Shown piece by piece: positions 32,177 through 44,441 of a stretch of DNA of 64,000 nt (positions within the stretch are counted from its first letter, which is position 1; every line of letters begins with the position of its first letter). Under the pieces are notes generated by a model. It was given only the letters and a program-made list of their open reading frames with translations. It did no database searches and was not told where the DNA came from. Position numbers and translations under genes: made by a program. Source of the stretch: Sepioteuthis lessoniana (Eukaryota > Mollusca > Cephalopoda > Myopsida > Loliginidae); contig OY757921.1 of assembly GCA_963585895.1 (NCBI GenBank), positions 54,405,590 through 54,469,589 on the forward strand, given 5' to 3'.

Positions 32177-33713
32177 TCGATATATGAAGTAGCCGCATAT
32201 ATAAACACTGGTTTATAGTTGATTTAAGAGGGCAGAACTGATCAATTTTTACTCCGTTTTATAACTTCTTTTACATGATACATAAAATATTCATTTAAAT
32301 CAAGAACCCTGCTGACCGTCGGATTTTTATGCGTTTTAAAAATCTATCTATTTATTTATTTGGGAAATCTTTAATTCTAATCAGAAGAGTATTGCTTTCT
32401 CGAAGAAAATGGATTTTTTACATATTTCCTTTTATTCATTATATTGATTTTTTTTAAATATCAAAACACTCGTTTCAAATGAAAAGACATTTCAAAGATA
32501 ATATTTCCCGGTCTCTTTGTCCGATGCTTTCGTCAGAGAAATGGAAGAAAAATTATATTATACCTATTGAAGCTAATAAGAAACTAGTTTTTAACGATAC
32601 TTTTGTTTCAGGAGTTTATTTAGTGAAATGTATTGAAAATCCTAATTTCTAATAACTGAATTTGAAAATACTAATGTTGAATTTTCTGATATAGAAATAT
32701 AAAAAGATGTAACAATCAGAATAACATCTATTGAATACAACAATTAAAAAAACAGATTTTACGTAAATGAACAGGAAGTACGTTCAACATACTTTTTACA
32801 AAAGTAGGACAGCAAAATCTTCTAGAAAGACTGCAAGTGCTTATGATAAATTAAATTTACCAAATTAAAATATCTACCATAGAAATCCACCTTGTTTAAA
32901 TAAGTGATTACTGAAGTCAATAGAAATGAAAATCGTCAAAAAAACAAGCTTTGCTCGATGTTGGAGAGTACCACCAGCAGTAAAATGATTGTAGGTCTTC
33001 CATGAGAACAGCTGAAATTCTCTAATATTTACAGCTTTTTATAAATGAAAATAGTCTTCTCTTAGGCAATTTTTTTCTCAATTAAAAAAAAAGTTTTTCC
33101 TGAAATCAAACATCTATTTTCGAAGTAGCTTTTACAAATTGTATGAAAACGTATACAAGGAAAAATATGAAATCGTAAGTTTTTAATGTGTACGTACAAA
33201 AGCAGAGACTTGGATTGGAAACAATCTAGAAGAAAGATAACTTTGAAACGAAAGCCAGGAATCAAAATCTCTCGATGGGTCCGATGTTGTCTTTAACCTC
33301 GTTATGGTGACTCTTGTGGTGATACAGGTACGAAACCGAATTAACTTCTACTTTTTCACATGACTGGTCATAATGTTTGCAAATTTCTTTGTTTTTATTC
33401 TGTTGTAGTATTGCTAGATATAACAGTTTTGTTTATGTTTTGAAACTTTCAGTACTGATTTTTTTAAGTCCTTGTTAGAAAAAGAAGTTATTTACCAAGT
33501 ATCAGAAACTCACTGGAAAGTGAGCGAATACAAAATGCTCCTTTAGCCATTCTCATTTCCACCGAGCAGTTTAACTCCATGCTTATTTTTGGGTCATCAG
33601 AAAATGTGCACCGTTTCGGGTCCTTCCTCTCTGCGGTTTTATTTGCACATCGGCCCCCTTACTGATGTGAGGCCCCAATATAGCATCGTATCAAATTAAT
33701 ATCTAACAGCGAA
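32176..33713. other. AT-rich stretch, nothing recognised
   Basis: No gene, known repeat or array. Short frames only. Confidence 0.4.
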
Positions 33714-33845
33714 ATGTAAATTTTCAAATCTGCATGCGTTATTGGAATATTATTACCTATTCACGAGCAGATGATACTATGACGTGTTTATTTTGAAATG
33801 TTCCACGGGACGTTTCTTTTGTTCCTTATCCACAGTGAACAATTT
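33714..33845. repeat. Direct repeat, left copy (LINE N2 3' end)
   Basis: From AAATGTAAATTTTCAAATC through CGTTATTGGAATAT and GATACTATGACGTG to TTCCACGGGACG, this is repeated at 35440-35570 with few differences. It covers the last codons and the 3' end of the - strand LINE. Confidence 0.85.
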
Positions 33846-33966
33846 TCTGTTATTTCTGTAAGGATTTTCATACTTTTACTTCTATTACGCTGATTGATTC
33901 CAATTTGTCCCAGAAATTGGTACAAGGTGCCTGCAACGAAACCTCTGGCTTTAATATCCACAGCTT

Positions 33967-34560
33967 TTATTTTAACGTTATACCCTTCCGTTTCCAGTTA
34001 TTTTTTGATATCTTCATATTTGCTTGTTTTGTAATCGTGGCTATTTCTTGTCGGCTCTCAAATGGTATTGTTAATTCTACCAAGATGACCTTTGAGTTCG
34101 CTTTCGAAAATAGAACAATGTCTGATTGCAGACCCTTACTAGATATTATTTTCGGGTAGTCATTAGGCCAGCCAAGGAGGTCCGCAGATACCACCCAATT
34201 GCCACCTAATCCAAGAAGATTTTGACCGGGTATAGCTCGATGGTAAGTCGATTTCTTTGAACCGACATTTATTTTACTCCCTTCAGTAATAAATTTCTGG
34301 GTTGACTTATTTGACTCAGGCATCATCAAGTTCCGTATAATTCTGACCAGCTCGTCCAATACACTGTTGTGTCTCCAGGTGTATCTTCCGTTTGCAAAAG
34401 CCGTCTTACAGGAACTGAGGACATGTTCCAATGTTTGAGGTTTCTCATTACACAATGGACTGGTTGACTCGCTTTCTTTCTTCCAATTGACAAGGTTGCT
34501 CTTTGACTGAAGCAGGTCATATGTAGAACGTATTAAAAAACTCAACTTGTGTGGAGTCAT
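33967..34560 (-). pseudogene. REL endonuclease-region remnant of LINE N2
   Basis: An open stretch of 197 codons holding the zinc-knuckle-like segment, the conserved TFANGRYTWRHNSVL-type phrase and the endonuclease core. In the better copy the core reads LRPDLVM; here it is LQSDIVLF, so the Arg-Pro of RPD is lost, although the Asp remains. VELTIPFESR follows and carries the next acidic position. The frame shifts after KKGI-like sequence, before the terminal ARGF segment. It is a relic of the nuclease that nicks target DNA. Confidence 0.7.
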
Positions 34561-35439
34561 TTGCCAAATGTCGTTCCTAGTAATAGACCTTTGCAGTGCC
34601 TCCTCCCAGCTTGGCCATTAACCTTGTACTTTTAACTTTTGTACTCTTTTTATGATTCTTTTGTTATCCTCTTCATTTCTTACTTCCCGAATGACCATGT
34701 CACGGCGATCGTTACCAGTAGTTTGTGACCACCATTTCTTTTAATTTACTCCTAAACCTTGTCTCCTTGTTTGAGTGAGACCGATTACTTCCTTGAAAGC
34801 TAGGCTTTCCTTAGCACTCATTATAGTGTCTTTGACTTTTTACTTTCTTCCTGTTTTCAACGTAAGGTTTAAGGATTTTATCACCTTATCCTTGGAGTCA
34901 TCTAACATAATTTAAAGTCTAACTTAAATTCCGCCTCTGATATCAACCGTTTCAATTCCTATTCTGATATCAGCAACTCAACTCTAGCTTTAATACAGCG
35001 ACTCGATTCCTGTTCTGACATCAGCGACTGTATTCCTTCTCAACTATCTGCAACATTTTCTTCCACCTGCGACTTACAGCTCAAGGGTTCTTTCATTTAG
35101 GCTGCCATTAAAGCATTGTCGAAACTTATCAATATTCTTGCCTCCATCATTTATTTTCTTTCTTTCAATATAACAGGAGGTAAGTTATTCTGCCTTCCTG
35201 TTATAAATCTCAACTGCACTCGTCGAAATTTCATATGCAAGAAGGGGCCACAATAGCATTTGAATAAATACATGTTGAAGGCACCATACCTTATATTTCC
35301 CTTGCAGGGGACAGCGCTCGATCTTATGTAACCCTTCTTGTAATGTTTTAGATGTCTCTTTTACTTGGTTGGTATCTTTCATAGACTCATCATACCAACG
35401 TCCCAAACTTTTTACCTGCAGATCAGACATGTAAATGTA

Positions 35440-35570
35440 AATTTTCAAATCTGCACGCGTTATTGGAATATCGTTGCACATTCGCGAGCAGGTGATACTA
35501 TGACGTGTTTATTTTGAAATGTTCCACGGGACGTTTTTTTTATTATTCTATATCCATATTGAACAATTAT
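35440..35570. repeat. Direct repeat, right copy
   Basis: Second copy of the 130-bp segment, at the 5' side of the truncated - strand LINE. It implies a head-to-tail arrangement of two LINE 3' ends, or a target duplication of older LINE DNA. Confidence 0.85.
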
Positions 35571-35924
35571 AATCGTGTCATTTTTAATAACGTAAGTTTT
35601 GGCTTTGTCACCATATGTGTGTGCGTGTGTGTCATTATCATCATTATTTATTTACCTAAGATATGCTTATTTGTCTACTTCCTTTTCACTTCTTTTTCTC
35701 TCTATTCATTTTCTTCACTTTCCCTATCTCCTTTCCCTTCTTTTCTCTCTCTTTCCTTTTCTTTCTCTCTCTTTACTCATTTTCTATTTCTTCCTTTCTT
35801 TTTCCTTATTCTTATTTTTTCGTTTCTTTTCTTTTATTCCTCATCTTTTTAACCTTTGTATCTCTGAGGGGTTCCCTTTGTATAACACCATTGCCTGTGA
35901 GAATTACGTGTTTAAATTTTCAAA
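35571..35924. other. Pyrimidine-rich low-complexity stretch
   Basis: A T/C-rich tract (about 35690-35850) that gives Phe/Ser/Leu-rich frames in several phases. A composition artefact, no gene. Confidence 0.5.
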
Positions 35925-36085
35925 AGGGAACTCGAATGATTGAATGATTTTTTAAATATATTTTCTTTCACCTCTGTATTTTATTAAACATCTATCGCTG
36001 TTCTATCAACAATTGTTTCACCATTTTAAAGTTCTGGTGAAGGTTCATTAAAACCGAAACCTTTTAACGTCAAATTCTTGTTACT
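35925..36085 (+). repeat. Interspersed repeat with hammerhead-like core, copy 2
   Basis: Second copy of the repeat at 19140-19360, in the same orientation (TTTTATTAAACAT, TTGTTTCACCAT, TTTTAACGTCAA). Confidence 0.6.
36034..36060 (+). ncRNA. Hammerhead-like core (CTGGTGA ... AACC GAAAC)
   Basis: CTGGTGA, extra A, stem GGTT/AACC with a 6-base loop, then GAAAC. One core base departs from CUGANGA (G instead of A), so it is probably inactive. Confidence 0.3.
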
Positions 36086-37540
36086 AAAAGAAAGAACATT
36101 TTGCAGTTTTAGATAAACGTTTATTTACATATGATTTTCTTCTTGTTTTTTTTTTCAATCGTACCTGTTTTAACTCGTTCATCTGAAGCCATTGATGGCT
36201 GTCAAGAAAAACCCTATATTTAGACAGCTCTTGCTTTCTTTTGTTAATATCTTTTGTAAAGCACACTTTTTGTATGAGAACTGGGGAGTACTTTAATATA
36301 TATAGTAAAAGAATGTGTATATATGAAAAGTCAACATTTTCTTTTCAGTACAAACAATACTGCTTAATCAACTAGAAAAACAGAGAAATAGAGAGAAGAA
36401 AACAGTATGCAGAATTCATATTGAAGTCTTGTGTTTGGTCTTTATGAATTACCCATCTGGATGGCGCGATGTTTGGCTATGACGGTGAAGAATGTTAAAT
36501 ATGTTAGCAGGGTATTATTTGGATTAGACACGATGATTGTACGTGAAAAAATGTTGATAGTTCCTCTTTGTTTTACTTTCTTTTTTCGACTTCTTAATAT
36601 GCAAATAAAACCATTTCATCTTTTCTAGATACCCACTGCTAACGACAAATGAATTTTCTTTCACAGGAGATCGCACAATTTTACTTTTATTTTATGCATA
36701 ATTCATTTTAACTACGAACAATCTTTTCCACTTCCATTTATAAATTAAAGGGTAAAATACTACCAAACATTACTACAAAATTGAAATCCATCACTGAAAA
36801 TAAAATTCCATTGATATACCAGAGCGATTAAAAAATAAGGGGATATTTTTTTGAAAAGTAAAAACTTTTTTTTCAAAATTTTTTTCCCATAAATCTAAAC
36901 TCTGTATTGTATTCAATTAATTCATTGTAAAAATTATTTTATTCTCGCAAAAATATTTGTTTTGAGGTTAGTCAAAATGGCGGTAAATCAGAGTGCTTCA
37001 CTATGCTGAAAGATGCAAATTATGTTAAATTTAGCAAAGAATATATAAAGTGTATGAAGAAGCTTGTTTTTGTTAAAAAAATCTTTGTAAATAGGCGAAA
37101 CATCAATCTATCACTATGAGCCTGCGTCGAAAAAGCAATCCATGGAGTGGAAACACACTGACACTCTGGTAAAAGAATAGTTCTGGGCAGAGATCAGTAA
37201 ATAAATTCATATTGACAATGTTCTACGATATGAAAGAACCCATCACTTTATATTCTCGAAAAACACAGCTGTAAACAATGCTTCCACCTACCAACTCCTT
37301 AGGCAAAATTCACCTTATTTATTATCTGACCCTAGCATACTAAAAATATTTTTTTCTTTTGGACAGTTACAAATGCTCATTTCGAGGTCTAGAACTTAAA
37401 TCCTGTAGAGTTTGGTAATAATTATAGGCTAATACCAAATACTATTTAATACTTGATACTACCTTGTATAATATCACATTCGAAAAAACAAAATTCTGGT
37501 ACCTTTGGATCAGACGAAAATTAACTTTACCAAAGAAAAG

Positions 37541-37572
<32 letters not shown>

Positions 37573-38924
37573 TAAAGAACGATTTTGGAAAGTATACGAA
37601 TAAGAAATTAAGGGTCAAAATTACACAAATATGAGATTTATATACATTCCTTTTCAGGCAGTTTTACATGTTTTTCAACTTTCTTTTCATTTACTAGACA
37701 TTCGTCAAGATAGTTTAGAACCAGTTTCCACTTTATTTCAAACTCTTGATAATATATTTAAACTTGCATGACCCTGGAACTATTCTCTATGAGTTTAGTT
37801 GAGTTTTACAAGTGAATAATCTTGTTTGTCCGATGCAGATGTTCGTGGCTGCCTTAATATATTTTGATTTTGTTTCTGCGGCAAATATTCTAACATTTCC
37901 ATCATCGTTAAGCTTGTTGAAAATTGCACGTGACCGAGTCCAAAGAGAGAAAAACAAAAATCGCCATCTTTCAGTATTAACAGTGTTGCAAACTGGAAAA
38001 CAGCAAAACAGTTTGATGCTATGATTAATTGCAAATGGAAACGTGTTAGGATGGCAAAAATTACGAAAAACATTTTTGATTTATTAAATTATGTGCGATA
38101 GAGTTTTCAAGTGAATGTTAAGAAAAAACCTTTAGCCAACTTAACCATCTTTGTGCAGATTAAAATCAATGTTCACTTTTGCCTCCGATTGTTATTTCCA
38201 CAGCAATAAGGAACATAGAGGGGAAACGCTAGTCATAATTGATAATAATGATTGAAAATACTTCATTTAAATTAAATTAAAACTATGCAATATTTATTTT
38301 GCCGATTATCTTACATAAGTTTCAATTTTTTTCTAAGATTGCTTAAATATCTGATGAAATTTTATCTATTCTATAGATTATTAAAGTTTATGAAAAATAT
38401 CTTATTGATACTGATATATAAATCGAGAAAATGTCAGAAAATTCATTTTCATTTTAAATACCAAACCAGAGATAAGATTTTTTTTAAGGATTAGAAATTG
38501 AATAAAAAACAAATGTAAATATCTAGAGCTTGCGTTAATTTCTGGAGGAACTTAGAGAACAGTCTTGAAAAACCAAATAAAATAAACCAAATGCAAAAAA
38601 TAGGAACTATAAAGACGATGGCTCAACTTTGAATAGCTAGAATATTGAAAAGTGCTGGAGTATGGGTGAAATGTTTTGTCACTTTACCCAGAGTTATGTT
38701 CAATACCACTACCAACAACAGCATCAGTGTTTTTCCATGTACTTATTCTTTCATTTTAATCTGATTCTGTCTCAACTGTCATCAGGCAATAATTTTCCTT
38801 GTGAGGGTGCGAAACAAAGCTTCCTCATGTCTCCATATTACGCCTTCAACTTAATTCAATACAACTTATATTTGAGATGAAAGAAATTAATTTCAGAAAT
38901 TAATGTAACATAATAATCTTTGAA
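36086..38924. other. Long AT-rich stretch, nothing recognised
   Basis: Apart from a (GATA)n microsatellite at about 37539-37573, no gene, exon pair or known repeat could be supported. Open frames are short and without domains. Confidence 0.4.
37539..37573. repeat. (GATA)n microsatellite
   Basis: About eight tetranucleotide units. Confidence 0.9.
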
Positions 38925-39530
38925 AAATAAAAGGTTTGGTTTGGTTTTATGGCATATCAACTATGGTACGTTATTTAATGCCAAATCCTGTTTATATTAG
39001 ATATATGATTTGTAAACATATTTTGTAGATACCACTTTTAAACGAGCCTGAGCTCCTTTTTTCTTTTTTGCACTCATTTAAATGGTTTCGATTCTTGCAA
39101 TATAACAGTCTCAATTTAGTATCTGTCATTTGTTTGCACGCATAGTTTGTACGTAATTTCTTTTTGAGTTCGAACTAATTTTTTGCATACTAGTATTGCT
39201 ATTGGTTCTACACTGAAATGGTTTCAATTATCGCTAACACATAATTCTATTCAATTTTGATGTCGTTTGTAGACAATGAAGTTACGACTTAAATGTACAA
39301 TATAAATGTCAAACAGTTCTGTTTGACTCATAGATAGGGCCCTGTCAGAAATGGCCATGAAGGGGTCCGCATTCCTCATATCTCGAAGGTTGGAACCTCG
39401 CCATCAGATGTTTTAATGACATATCCGGAACACTCATTGTCTTACTCCTCTGCAGATATACGGTCAGTGTATTCTACAGCCCCTGCAGACTGAGCCGGAG
39501 ATATAAATTAATACGACAGTTGACATTATC
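38925..39530 (-). repeat. Noncoding interspersed repeat with LINE-like 3' hairpin, copy 2
   Basis: On the - strand the right part (39320-39530) matches copy 1 (GGGCCCTATCTAT, AACCTTCGAGA). The left end reads GGCATTAAATAAC ... TTGATATGCCATAAAACC with an AACC-type tail, the same terminal hairpin as in the RNase H LINE. The middle is diverged and noncoding. Confidence 0.6.
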
Positions 39531-42519
39531 CTTAGGTATTATTCAAAACGCTACCATTAACTCATACTGCTAAATGGTTTAAGAATAAACGCGTATCTTT
39601 AAAAAATAATCTTGGACTTTGAGACCACATGAATAACGGTGGAAGTTCAGCTTCCAGCAGTGTCATGGTCTGTGGAAATATTGGAGAAAAAATGTAGAGG
39701 TGAAACTTGATGCACTTCTTATAAACAAAATCTAATTTCCGTTAACCTTCAAATAAATTGCTTGAATATTCTGTGGTAGCTAGAAGAATGTAATTCAGGG
39801 ACTTTTTAATGAATTAACACCACCGGCTTATAGATATGCATATTTGCACACGTGCTATGCAAATATGACCATACAGCACACATATAGAATAAACATAAGC
39901 GGCAGTCATCAGCAGTACAGTTATCAAGGTAACTGGTAAGTAGGATTTTTCCCCTTGAAACCTAGTTAGCAGTATGTTGTGAGTCATTGTTCCCGTCATC
40001 TAGTCGTTAGTTCTCAAGATCTTCCCCATCCCCATTATTTTTGTTCCTCAACTCGTATCCCAGCCCGCTTTTGTTGAAGATCTTGAAAGTTCATTGGTAT
40101 ATAATCCACATTCTCTGCAATTTAACTGCCCACTCCGTACCCAACCCAATATTTTTTTGCCCCACTAGACTAGGCCCCCCCCCCGTCCCACCTAGAGTCG
40201 GTCCGGCTTGTTTTCGGTGTTTTTAGACACCGGAAAATAGTCGGCCTCCATTTTTATAGACGGGGGGATGGGAGGGTAACCAAACGGAATTTTTCCTTGG
40301 TTTTCGTTTTGTATATTTCGGGGGTTTTCTCCCATTCCCAGCATATTCATTGTAAATAAATCATGAATTGTAAATAAAACCATCACTTTCGGGTTTTAAG
40401 TAAGTCTTCTTCATTGAGCAAATATGGTATTTGGGTGGTTGCTGCGCGCATGGCGATGGATGAGTGGTTATATATTGTACTGTTGAATGGGTCGACGAAT
40501 GTGGCTAGCTAGGTTCCCTTAGAATATATAGTTAAATGAAAGACCGCTCCCCCAAAACTTTAAGGCCTTGTGCCTTCCTTGTATTTCAAGGAAATAAAGC
40601 AGTACAGTTATCAAGTAGATACCTTAACGTTCGTACTGCCAACGCTCGAGTCCGACTAAACAAATATTTTCGACATTTTTCTTGCTCTCACAGGATATCA
40701 CGATGAGGGGGTTCAGTATTTAAATTCTTTCCTTTTTAAGATAAATGGAATATTAAATCAAATAATAGCACCCAAACCAGCAAATATTTGGCAATACTAA
40801 AAACATACTTAACAAGCGAAGATACGGATCTTTTCTGAATGGTATGTTCATGATTTGATTTTAATTTTATAAATCTTATATCGTGTATAATAATTAGAAT
40901 TATTGGCATTGTATTTTAATATTAATTTTTCATTATTTTCCTTCCTTTTTAAATCTATATTCTTTTTCTTATAAAAGATTTAAGACATCTAAGACGCTAT
41001 TATAAAAGAGGATATTTAAAATTTAGTATTAAAAAATAATCTATTTAAAATATAATTTTTAGATGTTTTCTTTCGTGAAAATATGATTAAATGCGTCGTT
41101 AACGACACCTGATTTTTTGGTCAAAGCCAGATCGTTTGTTCATTTAAATGACCAGTATCTTTGAATGAGTTCTTTGTAAATGACACTAGAGGCCATCCCA
41201 TCCAGTTAAGCATTCAGTATGATATTTGGCAACTAGTCAACATAATCCAGCAATTGTTTCATCTTGTAAGAAAGCTATTTATAAATGCAAACTAGAAACC
41301 CCCCCCCGTGGACCCCTATCATTTTATTCATCCTGCAAAAATTTTTGACTCCCAGGGGTCAATATGAACCAGTTTGAGAAATCCTGGTCTACAGAGAAAA
41401 TGACCGGGTAAGTTTTGCCGTGACTCTGATAAAAGATATTTGTGGATGGATTTAGTTATTTAGCAAGAATTATTCACAAGACCTGTGTTTGGCTATTGAA
41501 AATATATGGTATAGAAATAGACCAGAAAGTATTCTTTATAATAAGAAAGATTGATTATTTTGAAAATTGAATCCAAAAAAATCAAGACTTAATATTTCTG
41601 AACAATTTTTTTTTTTTTTTTTTTTTTTTTAAATGGTGAGTGTCCTAAAAGTTTAAAGAATAATAATAGAAAAAAATGATCGCTCTTCGCCACTGTTCTC
41701 TACCAGCTTTCGTATTACAAAACACATCAACACAAATATCTTACATCAACACCCAATGCTTCCTCAGATTCCAAATTAATTTAGCATGAATAAAGTTTTA
41801 TTTAATACGATCATTGCTTTTTAAAATTGTTTTCTTCAGTATTTTATCGGCTGGTACAGCCACTACCAATGTCTAGCATAGTTCTTTTTACATAAAAAAT
41901 ATTACTTTTATCTATAGACTTTCATGGAAAACGAAAAGATGTGTTGGTTCACGATCTTGTATGTTGATATTGAAAACATTAAACTAAAATTCATCCTAGA
42001 AAAGTCACAAACACTCCAGCACAATAGAAGAAATGTGTGTGTGTGTGTGTGTGGAGATTAGGAATTTAAATTCTTTAAATCAGTAGACAATTGCTCAAAC
42101 TTGTTTTTCCGCTCGGACCGCCGAATCAAAATAAATCATTCTATCTCTGACAAAATGCTACAAAGATGTCGCAGGAGAGATCTAAAAGGGAAATGAAATA
42201 TCTTGTATCAATTCAAAAAACATTCAGGAGAGCCAACTGCGTCAAAATAAAAATTATGCATTCAGAAAAGACAGCAGATATAGAGAAGAGACGATAAACC
42301 GAATGCAGCCAGCAGACTCATCGGGAATAAAACTGAGGATCGGCAGAGTATAAACAGTAATATACTTAAAACATAGGTACATCATTAGGCTAAGAACATT
42401 AGACAGGACTAACACTGATTAAAATCATAAATATTAATTTTAAAATATGCAATGTAAAAGATTTCCAAATTACTGTATTTTTGTAACTTAATGCACCAAA
42501 ATTGTCTTTCAGTAAATCA
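39531..42519. other. AT-rich stretch with C-run and one hAT-like remnant
   Basis: No gene seen. Runs of C occur at 40176 and 41300. Around 41300-41395 the phrases GTGGACCCCTATC, CCCAGGGGTC and CAGTTTGAGAAATCCTGGTC resemble hAT-type transposon ends, but a second terminal repeat was not found. A poly-T run lies at 41606-41631 and a short GT array at 42035. Confidence 0.35.
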
Positions 42520-42565
42520 TTACTTACGAATCATTATTTAATACGCCATTAAACAAAGAACCCAA
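42520..42565 (+). repeat. Short 3'-end fragment of the LINE/SINE family
   Basis: ATACGCCATTAAACAAAG followed by AACCC-type bases resembles the 3' terminus of the repeats at 29850 and 38925. The 5' half of the hairpin is missing. Confidence 0.35.
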
Positions 42566-43084
42566 ACCTACATACTTAATATTTTCATATAAAATAGTTC
42601 TATTTTACTTTTTTTTAAAATCGACAAATTGCTTACCTTCAGTAATTACACAGAGCAAAGAAATTTTTTTTTTTTTTTTATACCATACATCTTAGTTGAT
42701 GCTTCGGGATGGGTCGTCAGTGATGTTTCCTTTGGGATCATGGGGGGTTTCGGGTCTTTCAACATCAGACCCCCCCCACCAAAATGACCCAGTTGGCATC
42801 GATCTAACTCCAACTCCCATCCCGGCAGCCAACCTGCGCATCCACACAAGGAGAAAACAAAAAAAAAAAATGACCACAGAAAAGGCTCTATATATAATTT
42901 TGCAACGGCCAATCAGAGCTAAGCTCTACCGATGACTTCTAAATCTTTTCTTTAAAAATCGGGAGGCCACTTTACTCTGCTTTTTTTTGCTACAATGGGG
43001 TCGTTATTCGGTTATTTGTTCATTCCGGTATGTATTCCTTCCTTTCCCCCGCCTTTTTTTAAAATTAATTTTTACTTAAAGAAA
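42566..43084. other. Mixed stretch with poly-T and C-run, nothing recognised
   Basis: A poly-T tract at 42664-42679 and a G+C-richer island (42700-42860). Overlapping frames on both strands have no domains. It may be the far 3' flank of the - strand LINE. Confidence 0.35.
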
Positions 43085-43160
43085 GAAAAAAATTTAAAAA
43101 AAATTAAATAAAAAGAAAAATAAAATAAATAAAAAAAATAAATAAATAAATAAATAAAAA

Positions 43161-43345
43161 CTGTACATAACTAAAGAATTGCGATTAAAACAACAAACTC
43201 GTATATAAAATGACATACGTTTAGTTTTAAAACTTATCTCCATTAAACAATGTACATAAATATACAATTACGAACTAAATCAGACGCCGCGCATTACTAT
43301 ACGTTAAAACATCCTAATCGAACGGTTTACGAATGAGAAAAGACG
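43161..43345 (-). repeat. Duplicated 3' UTR unit of LINE N1, distal copy
   Basis: CTGTACATAA, GCGATTAAAACAACAAACTC and TTTACGAATGAGAAAAGAC recur 218 bp further right. AT-rich, noncoding. Confidence 0.85.
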
Positions 43346-43378
43346 AAAAAAAAAAAATTTAATAAAAAATAAAAAAAT

Positions 43379-43560
43379 CTGTACACAAATATCAATTGCG
43401 ATTAAAACAACAAACTCCTATATAAAATTGACATACGTTTAGTTTTAAAAATTATTTTCATTAAAAACTGTACATGAATATACAATTACGAACTAAAACA
43501 GACGCTGCGCATTACTATACGTTGCAACTCATTGAAAGGTTTACGAATGAGAAAAGACAA
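43379..43560 (-). repeat. Duplicated 3' UTR unit of LINE N1, proximal copy
   Basis: Second unit of the 218-bp-period duplication, nearer the LINE stop codon. Tandemly repeated 3' UTRs are a known way for LINE 3' ends to evolve. Confidence 0.85.
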
Positions 43561-43859
43561 AATAAAATAAAAAAACCCAAAAAAAAAACCGAGGAGTACG
43601 TTGAAATCTTCACAAAAACATTGTCGTTTAAAATGCTATATTTACAAAATGGCTAAAACGTCTAAGATATTAATCAATTAAATGAACCGGTTTCAAATGA
43701 ACGCTTAAAGCCTAATACAACCACACTCCTTTGCGCGCAAAAAATAAATAGATAAAACTAAAAAAATAACAGATAAAAAACTAAATCATACGTGTATATA
43801 TCGTTTTAAATTAGACGATCTTTTTTTCCTTCCTTTTTAACCCCCCTTCTAATAATCAC

Positions 43860-44285
43860 CTATCTACAACCCCAACTATCCGCCCTTCTGATCCACAACC
43901 AGTTTGTTGCTCTTTCAGCTGCAGTGGTAATATTTTTCAGGGCCTTACGTTTTCCCGCACCTGAAATGCCGATGCTTGACAACGCTTTACTCATCGACCT
44001 TGCGTTAAATCCGCGACATCCCACTTCGACTGCCAGGCATATTGCCTGCCAACCATTCATTCGACATTGCTCTACAAGCGGCTCATATTTGGCTATCTTT
44101 CTTTCGTGTGTGGACTCCATGTTTTCTTCCCATGGGACTGACGATTCCCACATTATCACCTTCTTTGTGGAATTTGAAAACATTACTAAATCTGGTCGGA
44201 GCTTTGTCTCCACAATATGCGCTGGAAACTTCGTCTGCCTTTCCAGGTCCACCAACAATTGCCAATCTGGCGTCGATGACAACAT
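43860..44285 (-). pseudogene. LINE N1 restriction-like endonuclease, C-terminal fragment
   Basis: 141 codons ending at the natural stop at 43860. WQLLVDLERQTKFPAHIVE leads into TKLRPDLVMFSNSTKK with the Arg-Pro-Asp of the PD-(D/E)XK fold, then WESSVPWEENMESTHERKIAKY, where the usual E-x-T-V-P-W-E-E is present with one change and the Glu and Lys of the catalytic set remain. The end (EVGCRGFNARSMSKALSS, AERATNWLWIRRADSWG) is the conserved C-terminus. It nicks target DNA in a live element. The frame is offset from the preceding fragment. Confidence 0.8.
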
Positions 44286-44441
44286 CGATACTTTATTTTT
44301 TGTCTGCGGCTGTTTCGAGCTCCCGCTCTAACAAAAATAACCTTATGTCTTCCAGGACTGAATCTATTCGATTTTAATGCCTCAGATACCACTCCAGCAA
44401 TAACTTTGAGGACCTGGTCATGTCGCCAGCGATAACGCCCT

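Larger units (their letters stand above)
33714..35430 (-). mobile_element. R2/NeSL-like REL LINE, copy N2, C-terminal half, - strand
   Basis: The - strand encodes LQVKSLGRWYDESMKDTNQV and LQGKYKVWCLQHVFIQMLLW (post-RT region). It then has a zinc-knuckle region (PLCNEKPQTLEHVLSSC, first Cys replaced by Ser), GRYTWRHNSVL, an endonuclease region with VILVELTIPFESR, and a C-terminus GARGF-like (KARGFVAGTLYQFLG). Same family as the better preserved copy at 43.1-47.25 kb. Several stops and frame changes, and a decayed stretch between about 34620 and 35180. 5'-truncated. Confidence 0.75.

Noticed and set aside
35505-35947. Three overlapping frames that look like hydrophobic membrane proteins
   Set aside because: The tract is T/C-rich, which gives Phe, Ser and Leu in every phase. 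Composition artefact.
41300-41395. hAT transposon terminus
   Set aside because: Words resemble hAT ends, but no opposing terminus, target duplication or transposase was found. Kept only as a remark.
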